Assembly (NCBI GenBank): GCA_021648375.1
Contig: JAKISW010000007.1
Location: 15,422 to 79,421 of the forward strand
Direction of reading: 5' to 3'
DNA length: 64,000 nucleotides
Source: Devosiaceae bacterium
GTDB taxonomy: Bacteria > Pseudomonadota > Alphaproteobacteria > Rhizobiales > Devosiaceae
The notes beneath the pieces were generated by a model. That model was not told the DNA's origin and searched no databases. It was given only the letters and a program-made list of their open reading frames with translations. Both the position numbers and the translations under genes were made by a program. This document shows positions 10,593 to 18,188 of this stretch, in pieces (within the stretch, counting starts at the first letter, position 1; every line of letters starts with the position of its first letter).

Positions 10593-11156
10593 TTAGTCCT
10601 GGCCGTCTCTTAGCTGTTGCCAGTTATTGATACCGTTGATTCGGGCAATTTTGTCACCCATCTCAAACGCTTCACGATTAGAAAACGAATAAAACAGATA
10701 TAAACGCTTATCCAGCACTTTATAAATCATCGGGTTTCCATCAGATAAAAACCCGCGCGCCAGACTCATGGCCCCATGCCCCCCATAGAGCGGAGCATAA
10801 ACGTCAGGGGATTTTGAAAAAATTTCAAGATTTGCTTCGTTGGCAAAATACCAGGGTACTCCCCGCCAAAACATTTCAAAATCCGCACTGCCTCGCATAG
10901 GCGCCTCATCGGTAAAATATGACACAGGGTCAAAACCATTTAGAGCGACGCCGGTAAGCGGATCCACCACCATATCAGAAACCAGCCTGGCGCTGTTTGC
11001 CAAAACCGGACCCGACGACAAAATGGCAAATGCTCCCGCAGTCACTGATAGAGCAAACCACCTGAAAAAAAATCCAAGCAATTGTTTGGGGCTGAACAGA
11101 AAAAAAGCCAAAACTTCGCCAACAGTTAAGATTTGTTTACCAAAATGTCGCATCAT
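10593..11156 (-). CDS. Exported or membrane-anchored YHS-domain protein
   Basis: 187 aa. An N-terminal hydrophobic segment (about residues 27-53, ending SSGPVLANS) acts as signal or anchor. The mature part is a YHS-type domain: VALNGFDPVSYFTDEAPMRG, FEMFWRGVPWYFANEANLEI, FSKSPDVYAPLYGGHGAMS, and KRLYLFYSFSNREAFE. YHS domains are small and often suspected of metal binding; here the usual cysteine is replaced in GGHGAMS, so metal binding is doubtful. It lies 34 nt upstream of chpT on the same strand and may be co-transcribed with it. It is divergent from eipA. Confidence 0.8.
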   Translation of the reverse strand: MMRHFGKQILTVGEVLAFFLFSPKQLLGFFFRWFALSVTAGAFAILSSGPVLANSARLVSDMVVDPLTGVALNGFDPVSYFTDEAPMRGSADFEMFWRGVPWYFANEANLEIFSKSPDVYAPLYGGHGAMSLARGFLSDGNPMIYKVLDKRLYLFYSFSNREAFEMGDKIARINGINNWQQLRDGQD

Positions 11157-11213
11157 TGTCGTGATTGAACCTTAACCAGATCGTGCCAACACAATAACGT
11201 CTGATTTTACAGC

Positions 11214-11228
11214 TTAATGGTGAGATAA
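11214..11228. promoter_or_regulatory. Imperfect CtrA-type site upstream of eipA
   Basis: TTAA-N7-ATAA, one mismatch from the CtrA consensus TTAA-N7-TTAA, 80 nt before eipA. A TTAACC half-site (11172-11177) and an inverted repeat GAGTTTA-N7-TAAACTC (11253-11273) lie in the same divergent region. eipA is reported as a CtrA target in Brucella, which makes the site plausible. One-mismatch sites are common by chance. Confidence 0.35.
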
Positions 11229-11308
11229 TGGTAAACGAATATTCAAAACCCCGAGTTTAGACCTGTTAAACTCAAGTCAAACAGACATAAAAATACGGAA
11301 ATTTTCCC

Positions 11309-11926
11309 ATGCCCGTTCCAAAAACCCAGCATTCATATCTATTAAACTTCAAGCTCACTTTAAAAAACCTGGCAAGACTGGCTCTGGTTTTAATGACATT
11401 TATTGTGGCACCGGTAAGCGCCAACGCTCAGGGAGCAGTATCTGAAACCTATTCCCCGGCAGAGCTGGTCGATGCAGGCAATCAGCTTTTTGGCTCAATT
11501 TCTCAAGGCCTGGCTTCAGTTTTGGAGCGCGCTGTTGCCCAATATGGCCAGCCCAACGCCTATATTTTGGGACAGGAAGGATCGGGCGCCATATTTGGTG
11601 GTGTCAGATATGGCGAAGGCACCATGTACACAAGAAATGTCGGCCAGCGCGAAATATTCTGGCAGGGACCAACCATTGGTTTTGACGTTGGTGGTGATGG
11701 ATCACGCATCATGATGCTGGTTTACAATCTGCCTGATGTGAATGCGGTTTATGGGCGTTATCCGGCCATTCAGGGCACAGCTTATCTTGTTGGAGGAGTT
11801 GGCATGACAGTCCTTAAGCGCGACAATGTTATTATAGTGCCTATTCGCTCCGGGGTTGGTGCACGTTTGGGGGTAAATGTTGGCTACCTTAAATTCACTG
11901 ATAAGCCGACCTGGAATCCATTTTAA
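11309..11926 (+). CDS. eipA: Envelope integrity protein EipA (DUF1134)
   Basis: 205 aa. A signal peptide (hydrophobic run ending APVSANAQG) is followed by a DUF1134 domain over almost the whole mature protein: YSPAELVDAGNQLFGSISQG, YILGQEGSGAIFGGVRYGEG, QREIFWQGPTIGFDVGGDGS and a Gly-rich end GVGARLGVNVGYLKFTDKPT. EipA is a periplasmic protein needed for cell-envelope integrity in Brucella, where its gene also lies near chpT and is CtrA-controlled. A downstream hairpin terminates transcription. The ribosome site is weak (ACGGAAATTTT). Confidence 0.93.
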   Translation: MPVPKTQHSYLLNFKLTLKNLARLALVLMTFIVAPVSANAQGAVSETYSPAELVDAGNQLFGSISQGLASVLERAVAQYGQPNAYILGQEGSGAIFGGVRYGEGTMYTRNVGQREIFWQGPTIGFDVGGDGSRIMMLVYNLPDVNAVYGRYPAIQGTAYLVGGVGMTVLKRDNVIIVPIRSGVGARLGVNVGYLKFTDKPTWNPF

Positions 11927-11949
11927 TGGTCTCTGAAGTTCAAAAAAAC

Positions 11950-11985
11950 AGCCAACCGTAAATTTATATAAATCTACGGTTGGCT
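11950..11985. terminator. Bidirectional terminator-like hairpin
   Basis: Perfect 11-bp stem AGCCAACCGTA/TACGGTTGGCT (11950-11960 with 11975-11985). An A-run at 11942-11948 becomes a T-run for the minus strand, fitting termination of the leftward gene ending at 12049. It also follows eipA by 23 nt. Confidence 0.8.
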
Positions 11986-12048
11986 ATCTGATGGTTACAC
12001 GGGGGAATTGTGTGACCATCGTGGGATTTATTTAAAACATCACTTCAT

Positions 12049-12375
12049 TCAGCTGCGATCATCCCGGCTTTCATAACGATCATCGTCGTGATCGCCGTCG
12101 TAGCGATCATCATCGTTACGGTCATCATCATAGCGATCTCTATTATCATTCCGGCGATTGTCGCTTGCATATTCGCATTTAATTGTACCCTCGATCACGT
12201 TGCCTGAAGCATCGGTAAACTGTACAGGAACCCTGGCGTTTGAGGTTTTGTCGACACAAAATTCATTTATCTGCGAATCGGTAAGCAAGTCATCAAGAGA
12301 ATGAGCCTGTCCGGTTGCAGTTGATGCCAGCACCAGTGCCAATACAGTAAGTGAAGTAGTTGCAATCTTTTTCAT
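12049..12375 (-). CDS. Small exported protein with Asp/Arg-rich tail
   Basis: 108 aa. A signal peptide (TVLALVLASTATGQAHS) is followed by about 45 ordinary residues (SLDDLLTDSQINEFCVDKTS, a second Cys in GTIKCEYAS) and then a C-terminal run of about 38 residues that is almost entirely Asp and Arg with some Asn, Tyr and His (for example RYDDDRNDDDRYDGDHDDD). The DNA of this tail is an imperfect GAT/CGT repeat. I do not recognise the family. It is divergent from the PepSY-like gene and its two-component system, and all four may be co-regulated through the 12376-12532 region. A cation-binding or surface role is only a guess. Confidence 0.7.
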   Translation of the reverse strand: MKKIATTSLTVLALVLASTATGQAHSLDDLLTDSQINEFCVDKTSNARVPVQFTDASGNVIEGTIKCEYASDNRRNDNRDRYDDDRNDDDRYDGDHDDDRYESRDDRS

Positions 12376-12449
12376 TTTTTTCTCCTGTTAATTTTTTTCG
12401 CTGCTTGGCACCAAAATCTTGGTACCGTGAATCAAACCTACCAAAGCGC

Positions 12450-12469
12450 GCCTGACCGATCGGTGAGGC
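12450..12469. promoter_or_regulatory. Operator-like palindrome between divergent acidic-protein genes
   Basis: GCCTGACCGATCGGTGAGGC is a 20-bp palindrome with a single mismatched pair, centred in the divergent promoter region. A second dyad, GGCACCAAAATCTTGGTACC, lies at 12408-12427. Position and symmetry fit the binding site of a dimeric regulator such as the response regulator encoded at 12879. Confidence 0.45.
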
Positions 12470-12532
12470 GGTTGTCAGCGAATTGTAATGTTTGATATGT
12501 TAGGGTTGGGCCTTAATAGACAGGCTAAGACC

Positions 12533-12874
12533 ATGGATAGAAGAGAAATTTTGATAAGAATGGGATGGCTCTTTGCTCTTGGCGCATGGTCTGGCCCTGC
12601 TATGGCCAGTGATGAAGATGACGATGATGATGAGGATGATCATGATTACGAAGACGACGAAGAAGGCGCTCTAAGGGCTTTCCAGGCTGAAGAGGCAATT
12701 TCGTTACGCGAAATGATCAAAATATTCCGATCTGAGATTGACGGCGAAATCATAGATATCGCTCTGTTCAAGCGCCGTTTACAACTGCATTATCGCTTCT
12801 TGTATATCAACGAAAACGGCCGCGTGGCCACCGTGATATATGTCGCTGCCACTGGCCAGATGGTGGAAAATTAA
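12533..12874 (+). CDS. Exported PepSY-like protein with polyacidic N-terminus
   Basis: 113 aa from the ATG giving MDRREILIRMGW; an ATG 45 nt upstream is possible. The N-terminus has paired arginines and a hydrophobic segment ending GPAMAS, a Tat- or Sec-type signal. Then comes an unbroken acidic run (residues about 28-47, nearly all Asp/Glu), and a C-terminal domain resembling PepSY: EEAISLREMIKIFRSEIDGE, then LHYRFLYINENGRVATVIYV and the closing ATGQMVEN. PepSY proteins commonly sit just upstream of a response regulator and kinase gene, exactly as here (4 nt to the regulator). Inference: a periplasmic modulator of the kinase at 13586. Confidence 0.75.
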   Translation: MDRREILIRMGWLFALGAWSGPAMASDEDDDDDEDDHDYEDDEEGALRAFQAEEAISLREMIKIFRSEIDGEIIDIALFKRRLQLHYRFLYINENGRVATVIYVAATGQMVEN

Positions 12875-12878
12875 TTCC

Positions 12879-13589
12879 ATGCGCATCCTGGTAATTGAAG
12901 ACGACAAAAACATCGCTAAATCCATCTGCACAGCACTCGAATTGGCCGGATTCATCACTGTATTGGAACATGATGGAGAAGATGGATGGTACACCGGTTC
13001 AAGTGAACCCTTTGATGCCATTATTCTTGATCTTGGTCTGCCCACTCTTGATGGGCTGACAATTTTAAAAAGATGGCGTAAAGAAAATGTCATTACTCCG
13101 GTACTAATTCTCACCGCACGCGGCAATTGGGATGAACGTGTTGATGGAATTGACGCCGGTGCTGATGATTATCTGGTCAAGCCCTATCGCACTGAAGAAC
13201 TGGTAGCCCGCACTCGTGCGCTGGTGCGCAGGGCAGCCGGGCATGCCACCACTTCTATTCAATTGGGTGAGTTTACTCTGGATACACGTCAGATGCGAGT
13301 GTTCAAAAGCGGTCAGCCCATTGCCCTCACCCCCCAGGAATATCGTCTGGTAGCTTACCTGATGCATCAATGCGATCGGGTAGTTAGCCAAATAGAATTA
13401 ACGCAGCACCTCTATTCTCAGGATTTTGAACGCGATTCCAATTCAGTCGAAGTGCTTGTGGGCAGAACGCGGCGCAAACTGGGCAAAAACTCCATTCAAA
13501 CCCGGCGCGGCTTCGGCTATATTATGGAAAAGCCAAAAAGCCAAAGTACAAGTGAGCAAAAAACCCACACTCAGGAGAACGATTTGTGA
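12879..13589 (+). CDS. OmpR/PhoP-type response regulator
   Basis: 236 aa from the ATG of MRILVIEDDKNIAKSI; an earlier in-frame start would only add residues translated from the PepSY gene end. The receiver has DAIILDLGLPTLDG with the phosphoacceptor Asp and DYLVKPYRTEE. The winged-helix domain shows LTPQEYRLVAYLMHQCDRVV, SQIELTQHLYSQDFERDSNS and GRTRRKLGKNSIQTRRGFGY. The sequence is closest in style to PhoP/QseB regulators. It overlaps the kinase gene by 4 nt (GTGA). Confidence 0.92.
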   Translation: MRILVIEDDKNIAKSICTALELAGFITVLEHDGEDGWYTGSSEPFDAIILDLGLPTLDGLTILKRWRKENVITPVLILTARGNWDERVDGIDAGADDYLVKPYRTEELVARTRALVRRAAGHATTSIQLGEFTLDTRQMRVFKSGQPIALTPQEYRLVAYLMHQCDRVVSQIELTQHLYSQDFERDSNSVEVLVGRTRRKLGKNSIQTRRGFGYIMEKPKSQSTSEQKTHTQENDL

Positions 13590-14947
13590 CATCGGTTTCC
13601 CTGAGACTAAAATTATTTGCCACTTCGGCAGCAACAATTCTCTTTGCCCTTGTTCTGGCCGGCATTGCAATTTCCGCCCTTTTTTCCGACCATGTAAAAA
13701 GAAATCTTACAAACGATCTGCAGGATCAATTCATTCGCCTTGTCGCCCAGCTTGACCCGACAATTGAAATTCCAACTCTAAAATCTCCCATGGCCAATCC
13801 TTCATTCTCCACTCCCTATGGGGGGTATTATTGGCAGGTAACCGATCCGGCATCTGGTGTGCAATCGCGCTCCCGCTCCATGTGGGATGCAGTTTTTGAG
13901 CTGCCTGATTTAAATGTTTTGGATGGCCGCGCCCACACTATTGAACTAATCGACCCTGAAGGAACTCCAGCTATTGCCTGGGTGCAGCGCCTGCAGTTTG
14001 ATCTGGAGGGCGGCGGCGCAAGAACTTTAGACGTCATTGTGGCTCAGGATCTGGTTCACTTTGATATTGCAATCGCAAAATTTCGCAATGATCTGTTTGT
14101 TTTTCTTGCTATATTGGCGTTGGCCTTGTTTATCACCGCCTGGATTCAAATATCTCTTGGTCTTTCCCCATTCAAATCAATTCGCGCTGAGATTAACGCT
14201 ATTCGTACCGGCGAGGCCAACCGCATGGATAAAAAACACCCTCCTGAGGTCATGCCCATAGTTCACGAAATGAATAAAATGCTGAAAAATCAGGAACAAT
14301 CCATAACCTTCGCCCGCACTCGAGCCAGCAATCTCGCCCATTCGTTAAAAACTCATCTTTCGGTAATGCAATCAGAATCCGAAAAACTTCGTACCTCAGG
14401 ACAGATTGAACATGCTGACGCCATTGAAAAATTGGGGCAGGATATGCACTCAATCATCGACCATCAGTTGCGTTTATCTCGCCTTAAAACTCGAACAAGC
14501 GCTGATTTTCTTTCCACCCCCCTTCGCTCCAGCGTGCAAAAAGTTGTCAACGCCCTGCAAAGAACGCCAGAAGGCAAAAACCTAAGCTGGCACATCGACA
14601 TAGACGCCCCCATTCATGTGGATATTGATAGCTCCGACCTAGTTGAATTGCTTGGCATATTGTTGGAAAATGCAGCGAATTGGGCAAAAGCCAACGTCAA
14701 TATTTACGCCACTAAACACGATCAGGCCATAACCTTAAATATCTCTGATGATGGCCCGGGCTTAACCAGCGCCCAGACAGAACAACTTGGAAAGCGCGGC
14801 ACCCGGCTCGATCAGCAGGGCACAGGCACCGGCATCGGTATTTCGATCGCCAAAGAAATTGTTGCCATGAACAAAGGAAAAATTTCTTTTAACACCAAAG
14901 CAGGCAATGGTTTGTATGTAGAAGTAACCTTGCCAGAGGTAAGCTGA
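13586..14947 (+). CDS. PhoQ-like sensor histidine kinase
   Basis: 453 aa, GTG start preceded by AGGAGAA. Two membrane segments (about residues 10-33 and 170-190) bracket a periplasmic sensor of about 135 residues. A HAMP-like linker follows, then the dimerisation helix with the phosphorylatable His in ASNLAHSLKTHLSVM, and a HATPase with LLENAANWAKANV, ISDDGPGL and GTGIGISIAKEIV. It probably phosphorylates the regulator encoded just upstream. The stimulus is unknown; the PepSY partner and the local polyacidic exported proteins make divalent cations or envelope stress reasonable guesses. Confidence 0.92.
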   Translation: MTSVSLRLKLFATSAATILFALVLAGIAISALFSDHVKRNLTNDLQDQFIRLVAQLDPTIEIPTLKSPMANPSFSTPYGGYYWQVTDPASGVQSRSRSMWDAVFELPDLNVLDGRAHTIELIDPEGTPAIAWVQRLQFDLEGGGARTLDVIVAQDLVHFDIAIAKFRNDLFVFLAILALALFITAWIQISLGLSPFKSIRAEINAIRTGEANRMDKKHPPEVMPIVHEMNKMLKNQEQSITFARTRASNLAHSLKTHLSVMQSESEKLRTSGQIEHADAIEKLGQDMHSIIDHQLRLSRLKTRTSADFLSTPLRSSVQKVVNALQRTPEGKNLSWHIDIDAPIHVDIDSSDLVELLGILLENAANWAKANVNIYATKHDQAITLNISDDGPGLTSAQTEQLGKRGTRLDQQGTGTGIGISIAKEIVAMNKGKISFNTKAGNGLYVEVTLPEVS

Positions 14948-15047
14948 CTTTTCGGATATGCCCTTGGCAATCAAAGAACCGGCAACGATAAATATTGCTG
15001 CGCAATAGTGCTAATTAGTGGATACCGACCCTAGCAATGCGTTAAGG

Positions 15048-15062
15048 TTAATGCTTAGTTAA
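15048..15062. promoter_or_regulatory. Perfect CtrA consensus site TTAA-N7-TTAA
   Basis: TTAATGCTTAGTTAA matches the full CtrA box and is preceded directly by another TTAA. It is 145 nt before the coiled-coil gene at 15208. The consensus is known from Caulobacter and Brucella; occupancy here is inferred. Confidence 0.5.
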
Positions 15063-15207
15063 GTTGGCGCGAGCGCCCGTAAAGTGTCAGGATGAATGCT
15101 GGCGGGCAACCCCTTTTTGCTGACTTGTAGTCCGATTAGTTTTTGATCCGGACAAGATTATCACATCAGCAAAGTGGGCCTCGGCATATCTTTTGGGAGG
15201 AATGCTG

Positions 15208-16389
15208 ATGATTATTGAAAATGTAATGTATTTTGTGCTGGGCTTCATGGGTGCCGGGCTGTTATCTTTAATGATTATGCCCTCTATCTGGCGTCGGGCC
15301 ATTCGCCTGACAAAAAAGCGCATCGAGGCCGCGACCCCTATGACCATGTCAGAGTTTCGCGCTGACAAAGATCAATTGCGGGCTGAATTTGCCCTCTCCA
15401 CTCGCCGTTTAGAAATGAATGTGGAGACCTTAAGGTCCCGCCTTGCCGATCAGCTTGGCGAACTGAATAATATGCGAAGTGACCAGACCATGCTCAAGTC
15501 CGAACGTGATCAGCAATTAACAATAGTGCGCGAACTTGAAGAGCGCGAAAGCACCCTGCGTCGCAAAATTCTTGCCCTTGAGAAAGAGGGAACGGATCTC
15601 GCCCAGCGGTTGCGCATGAAAGATCGAGATTATTCCAAAACCACCAAGGAACTGGAACGCTTCCGCAATTCCAAGGGTGGAATGTCTGCCACAAAGGTCG
15701 ACGAAGTACTCAATGCCTTAGAAAAAGAACGTGCTCGCGCAGAACGAATGGAAGAGCAGGTTCATCGTCTTATTGCCCAATTGGAAACCCAGGATAACAA
15801 AACCGCCTCCGCTCATCTGGCCATCGCTGAACTGCGCGAAGATATGTCGCAAAAAGATGATGCCCTGGGTGAGAATAAAACGGAATTGATTGAAGCGGAA
15901 GTTCGCATGGCCAATGCTGAATCCCGCTTAAGCGAATTGCTGGAAGAAACCAGCACCTTAGTCGAGCTGGAAGAAAGCAAATCCGGCCAGCTACTGGCAG
16001 AAAAACTCTCAATGGAAAAAGAACTCGAAGAACTTCGAGAATTAGTCATTGGAACCGAAACCGCCATCATCAGCGATTGGGATAGCGAACGATTAGAACA
16101 ATCCCACTTACGAGAACGCTTAAACGACATTGCCTCCGATGTTTCCAGACTGGTTTATTCGGTTGAAGAAGAACTGGTGGACCCGCCAAGCGTTAGCCTG
16201 TTTGACCGGGTGCAAAAATTTTCCGACCAAAACGAGGTAGACATTCCTTCAGATAAAAAAGGCCCGCCTGCAGGGAAAACAAACGGGGCTGACAACTCTA
16301 ATGATGCACCAGGCTCCGGCCGCGCTAATTCGGGCCAATCAAGATTGTCTCGCCGCATGCGCTCCCTAAGAGACATCCACGCTAATTAG
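15208..16389 (+). CDS. Membrane-anchored coiled-coil protein of unknown function
   Basis: 393 aa from the ATG placed 7 nt after GGGAGG. One N-terminal transmembrane helix (VMYFVLGFMGAGLLSLMIM) is followed by a basic patch (WRRAIRLTKKRIEA) that fixes the bulk of the protein in the cytoplasm. Residues about 45-290 are heptad-rich coiled coil, full of Glu, Leu, Arg and Lys. After a break a second short helical part follows (SHLRERLNDIASDVSRLVYS), then a disordered Pro/Gly/Ser tail and a basic end (SRLSRRMRSLRDIH). I do not recognise a named family, but such proteins are seen in Hyphomicrobiales. A perfect CtrA box upstream suggests cell-cycle control. A scaffold or division-linked role is inference. 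Confidence 0.75.
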   Translation: MIIENVMYFVLGFMGAGLLSLMIMPSIWRRAIRLTKKRIEAATPMTMSEFRADKDQLRAEFALSTRRLEMNVETLRSRLADQLGELNNMRSDQTMLKSERDQQLTIVRELEERESTLRRKILALEKEGTDLAQRLRMKDRDYSKTTKELERFRNSKGGMSATKVDEVLNALEKERARAERMEEQVHRLIAQLETQDNKTASAHLAIAELREDMSQKDDALGENKTELIEAEVRMANAESRLSELLEETSTLVELEESKSGQLLAEKLSMEKELEELRELVIGTETAIISDWDSERLEQSHLRERLNDIASDVSRLVYSVEEELVDPPSVSLFDRVQKFSDQNEVDIPSDKKGPPAGKTNGADNSNDAPGSGRANSGQSRLSRRMRSLRDIHAN

Positions 16390-16404
16390 GATCTTAGATC
16401 CCTA

Positions 16405-16896
16405 CGTCATTGCCTAGCTTGTCCGGGTAATAACAAAAGCCCGTCGGCGCGCGGGCAATCCACAAACCCGTCATCGCGAGCGACCAGAGGGAAGCGTAGC
16501 AATCCAGTTCTGATGTTAAATTCTTTCTGGATTATCCGGTCACTAGTGTCATAAACTAGGTAATGAGCGCTGGGGCGGGAGCTTTTCAATCCTTCGCATA
16601 ATACTCAGACTTCCCTCCTGCGTCATCACCCGACTTGTTCGGGTGATCCAGTAACCCGCTGTCTGGCGGGTTAAAGAGCTTTTATGTGTGATTGCTGTTC
16701 ACCGCGCCAAAGACTTGGCGCAATGGATTACCTGCATGAAGCAGGTAATGACGGGGTGGGTTTTATAGTGCCCTAAGCTTACTGCCATAGTCACACTCGG
16801 AACAGCCCATCAGCGCGAAATATAAAACACCCGAGTATCCAATTGTGCATAGTGAAATTAAAGGTCGTCATACTCGGGCTTGACCCGAGTATCCAG
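16405..16896. repeat. Cluster of interspersed palindromic repeats in a 573-bp gene-free region
   Basis: No gene is visible between 16390 and 16962. At least three full copies of a 31-bp imperfect palindrome, CGTCAT-(5-6 nt arm)-ctTG/tTCA loop-(arm)-ATCCAG, are present: 16621-16651, 16866-16896 and, in inverse orientation, about 16724-16753. A degenerate copy lies at 16405-16432. A related unit starting CGTCATCGCGAGCGA and ending GTAGCAATCCAG spans 16470-16507. The arms differ but co-vary to keep the hairpin. Such elements are common non-coding dispersed repeats in alphaproteobacterial genomes. Confidence 0.75.
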
Positions 16897-16962
16897 TTTC
16901 GTCCAAGTCTTTGGCGCGCATTTAATTCGGTAACTGTCACCATAATTAACTGTCACCGTAAT

Positions 16963-17199
16963 TTAACTATACCAATCAAGCCATAATGGGTTTTTCCCGC
17001 CCGCTTCAGCATGGGCCAGATTTTCCCATTCCACATGCTCCAGCCAGTTACCCCCATCATCACATGATAAACGCCGCAAAATAAATCCATCCAGCGTTTT
17101 AATAAATTCAGAACTGGCAGAAACCGCTTTCAAAAATTCGTATTCACTAACACCCTTGTTTAGTTTGAATGTCACAACTTCAATCACACGATTATTCAT
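16963..17199 (-). CDS. Small dimeric alpha/beta-barrel (ABM-like) protein, possibly C-terminally shortened
   Basis: 78 aa. IEVVTFKLNKGVSEYEFLKA, FIKTLDGFILRRLS and NWLEHVEWENLAHAEAG match the start, middle and conserved VEW strand of antibiotic-biosynthesis-monooxygenase-like ferredoxin folds. Relatives usually continue with another helix and strand (about 95-100 aa), while this protein ends soon after HAEAGG with NPLWLDWYS. The DNA just beyond holds an imperfect direct repeat, AACTGTCACCATAATT/AACTGTCACCGTAATT, which may mark the break. The function is unknown; it may be a worn-down gene. Confidence 0.6.
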   Translation of the reverse strand: MNNRVIEVVTFKLNKGVSEYEFLKAVSASSEFIKTLDGFILRRLSCDDGGNWLEHVEWENLAHAEAGGKNPLWLDWYS

Positions 17200-17260
17200 A
17201 TTTTTATTTCCTGAAAAACAATTAAGCTGACCTCATGGACAGCATTCAGGAACTATAAAT

Positions 17261-17291
17261 CGCCCCACTGACAATTTATGTCAGTGGGGCG
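17261..17291. terminator. Strong hairpin between convergently spaced units
   Basis: A perfect 13-bp stem CGCCCCACTGACA/TGTCAGTGGGGCG with a 5-nt loop lies 43 nt downstream of the ABC permease gene (minus strand) and upstream of the ABM-like gene. It has no good T-run, so termination is likely but not certain. Confidence 0.65.
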
Positions 17292-17333
17292 ATCTGCGAA
17301 AAAGAATTTGAAGTTATTGGGCCAGCTAAATCC

Positions 17334-18098
17334 TCACCTTGCCTGGGATTTTATCGCCAGATTGCCAACAATTGCCGCCACGCTCAACACGCTCAAGGCC
17401 AGAAACAGGCCCAAAATTGTTTCAAAATTCAAATATTCGCCACGAAATACAGACCTTAAAGCCTGCACAACATGCTTGATTGGGTTGAAATCCGAAACTA
17501 TTTGCAGCCAGCGCGGAGCAAGGCTCATGGGTAATAAAATGCCCGAAAGCAACATTAGTGGCAGGGCAATTGAGTTGATCATTGGTGCCAGAACATCCTC
17601 GCTTTTTAACCACAGGCCAGCAGCATATGAAAAGTAGGAAAACGCAGCCCCCAGCAATCCCACCAGCACCAAAGAGGCAAAAATTGCCCCCGGCCCAATC
17701 CGCAATCCAAATAAAAACGCCACTCCAATCAAGATAATACTTTGAACAATTAGCATAATAACATCTCGCATTACCCGCCCGGTAATTAAGGCGTTTTTGC
17801 TGGCCGGGGATACCAGCATGCGATCAATCACCCCCGATCGCCATTCAGCAACTATGCCAAACCCGACGAACAATGACCCAAACATCGCCAATTGCACAAG
17901 AATTCCCGGTACAAACACCTGCCAGGAATCTCCGACTGGAAAACCGGGAACTCCAGCAACCTGCACCAACAACGGACCAAACAGCGCCAGATATAATATC
18001 GGCTGCATTATGGAAACCAAAACCCAAATGGGATTCTGCAGGGAAAGCGTCATTGAGCGTAAAAACACCACATAACTATCACCAAAATATTGTTTCAT
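17334..18098 (-). CDS. ABC-2 type exporter permease
   Basis: 254 aa with about six hydrophobic segments, among them PIWVLVSIMQPILYLALFGP, FVPGILVQLAMFGSLFVGFG and LALSVLSVAAIVGNLAI. The ABC-2 membrane domain signature region is present (SEDVLAPMINSIALPLMLLS, then LPMSLAPRWLQIVSDFNPIKH). The overall pattern is that of DrrB/NodJ-type drug or polysaccharide exporters. The partner ATPase gene ends 90 nt upstream on the same strand, so the two form one operon controlled by the divergent MarR gene. The substrate is unknown. Confidence 0.9.
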   Translation of the reverse strand: MKQYFGDSYVVFLRSMTLSLQNPIWVLVSIMQPILYLALFGPLLVQVAGVPGFPVGDSWQVFVPGILVQLAMFGSLFVGFGIVAEWRSGVIDRMLVSPASKNALITGRVMRDVIMLIVQSIILIGVAFLFGLRIGPGAIFASLVLVGLLGAAFSYFSYAAGLWLKSEDVLAPMINSIALPLMLLSGILLPMSLAPRWLQIVSDFNPIKHVVQALRSVFRGEYLNFETILGLFLALSVLSVAAIVGNLAIKSQAR

Positions 18099-18188
18099 TT
18101 TTTTAAAATCCTATGAATTTATCATCTCAGAAGAACAGGTGGTGCATCGCTGCCTATTCTTCCAAGCGTTCTGTTTTCTTGATGAAAA

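Noticed and set aside
16405..16896. CRISPR array
   Set aside because: Repeat copies are irregularly spaced, in both orientations and with differing arms; no cas genes nearby.
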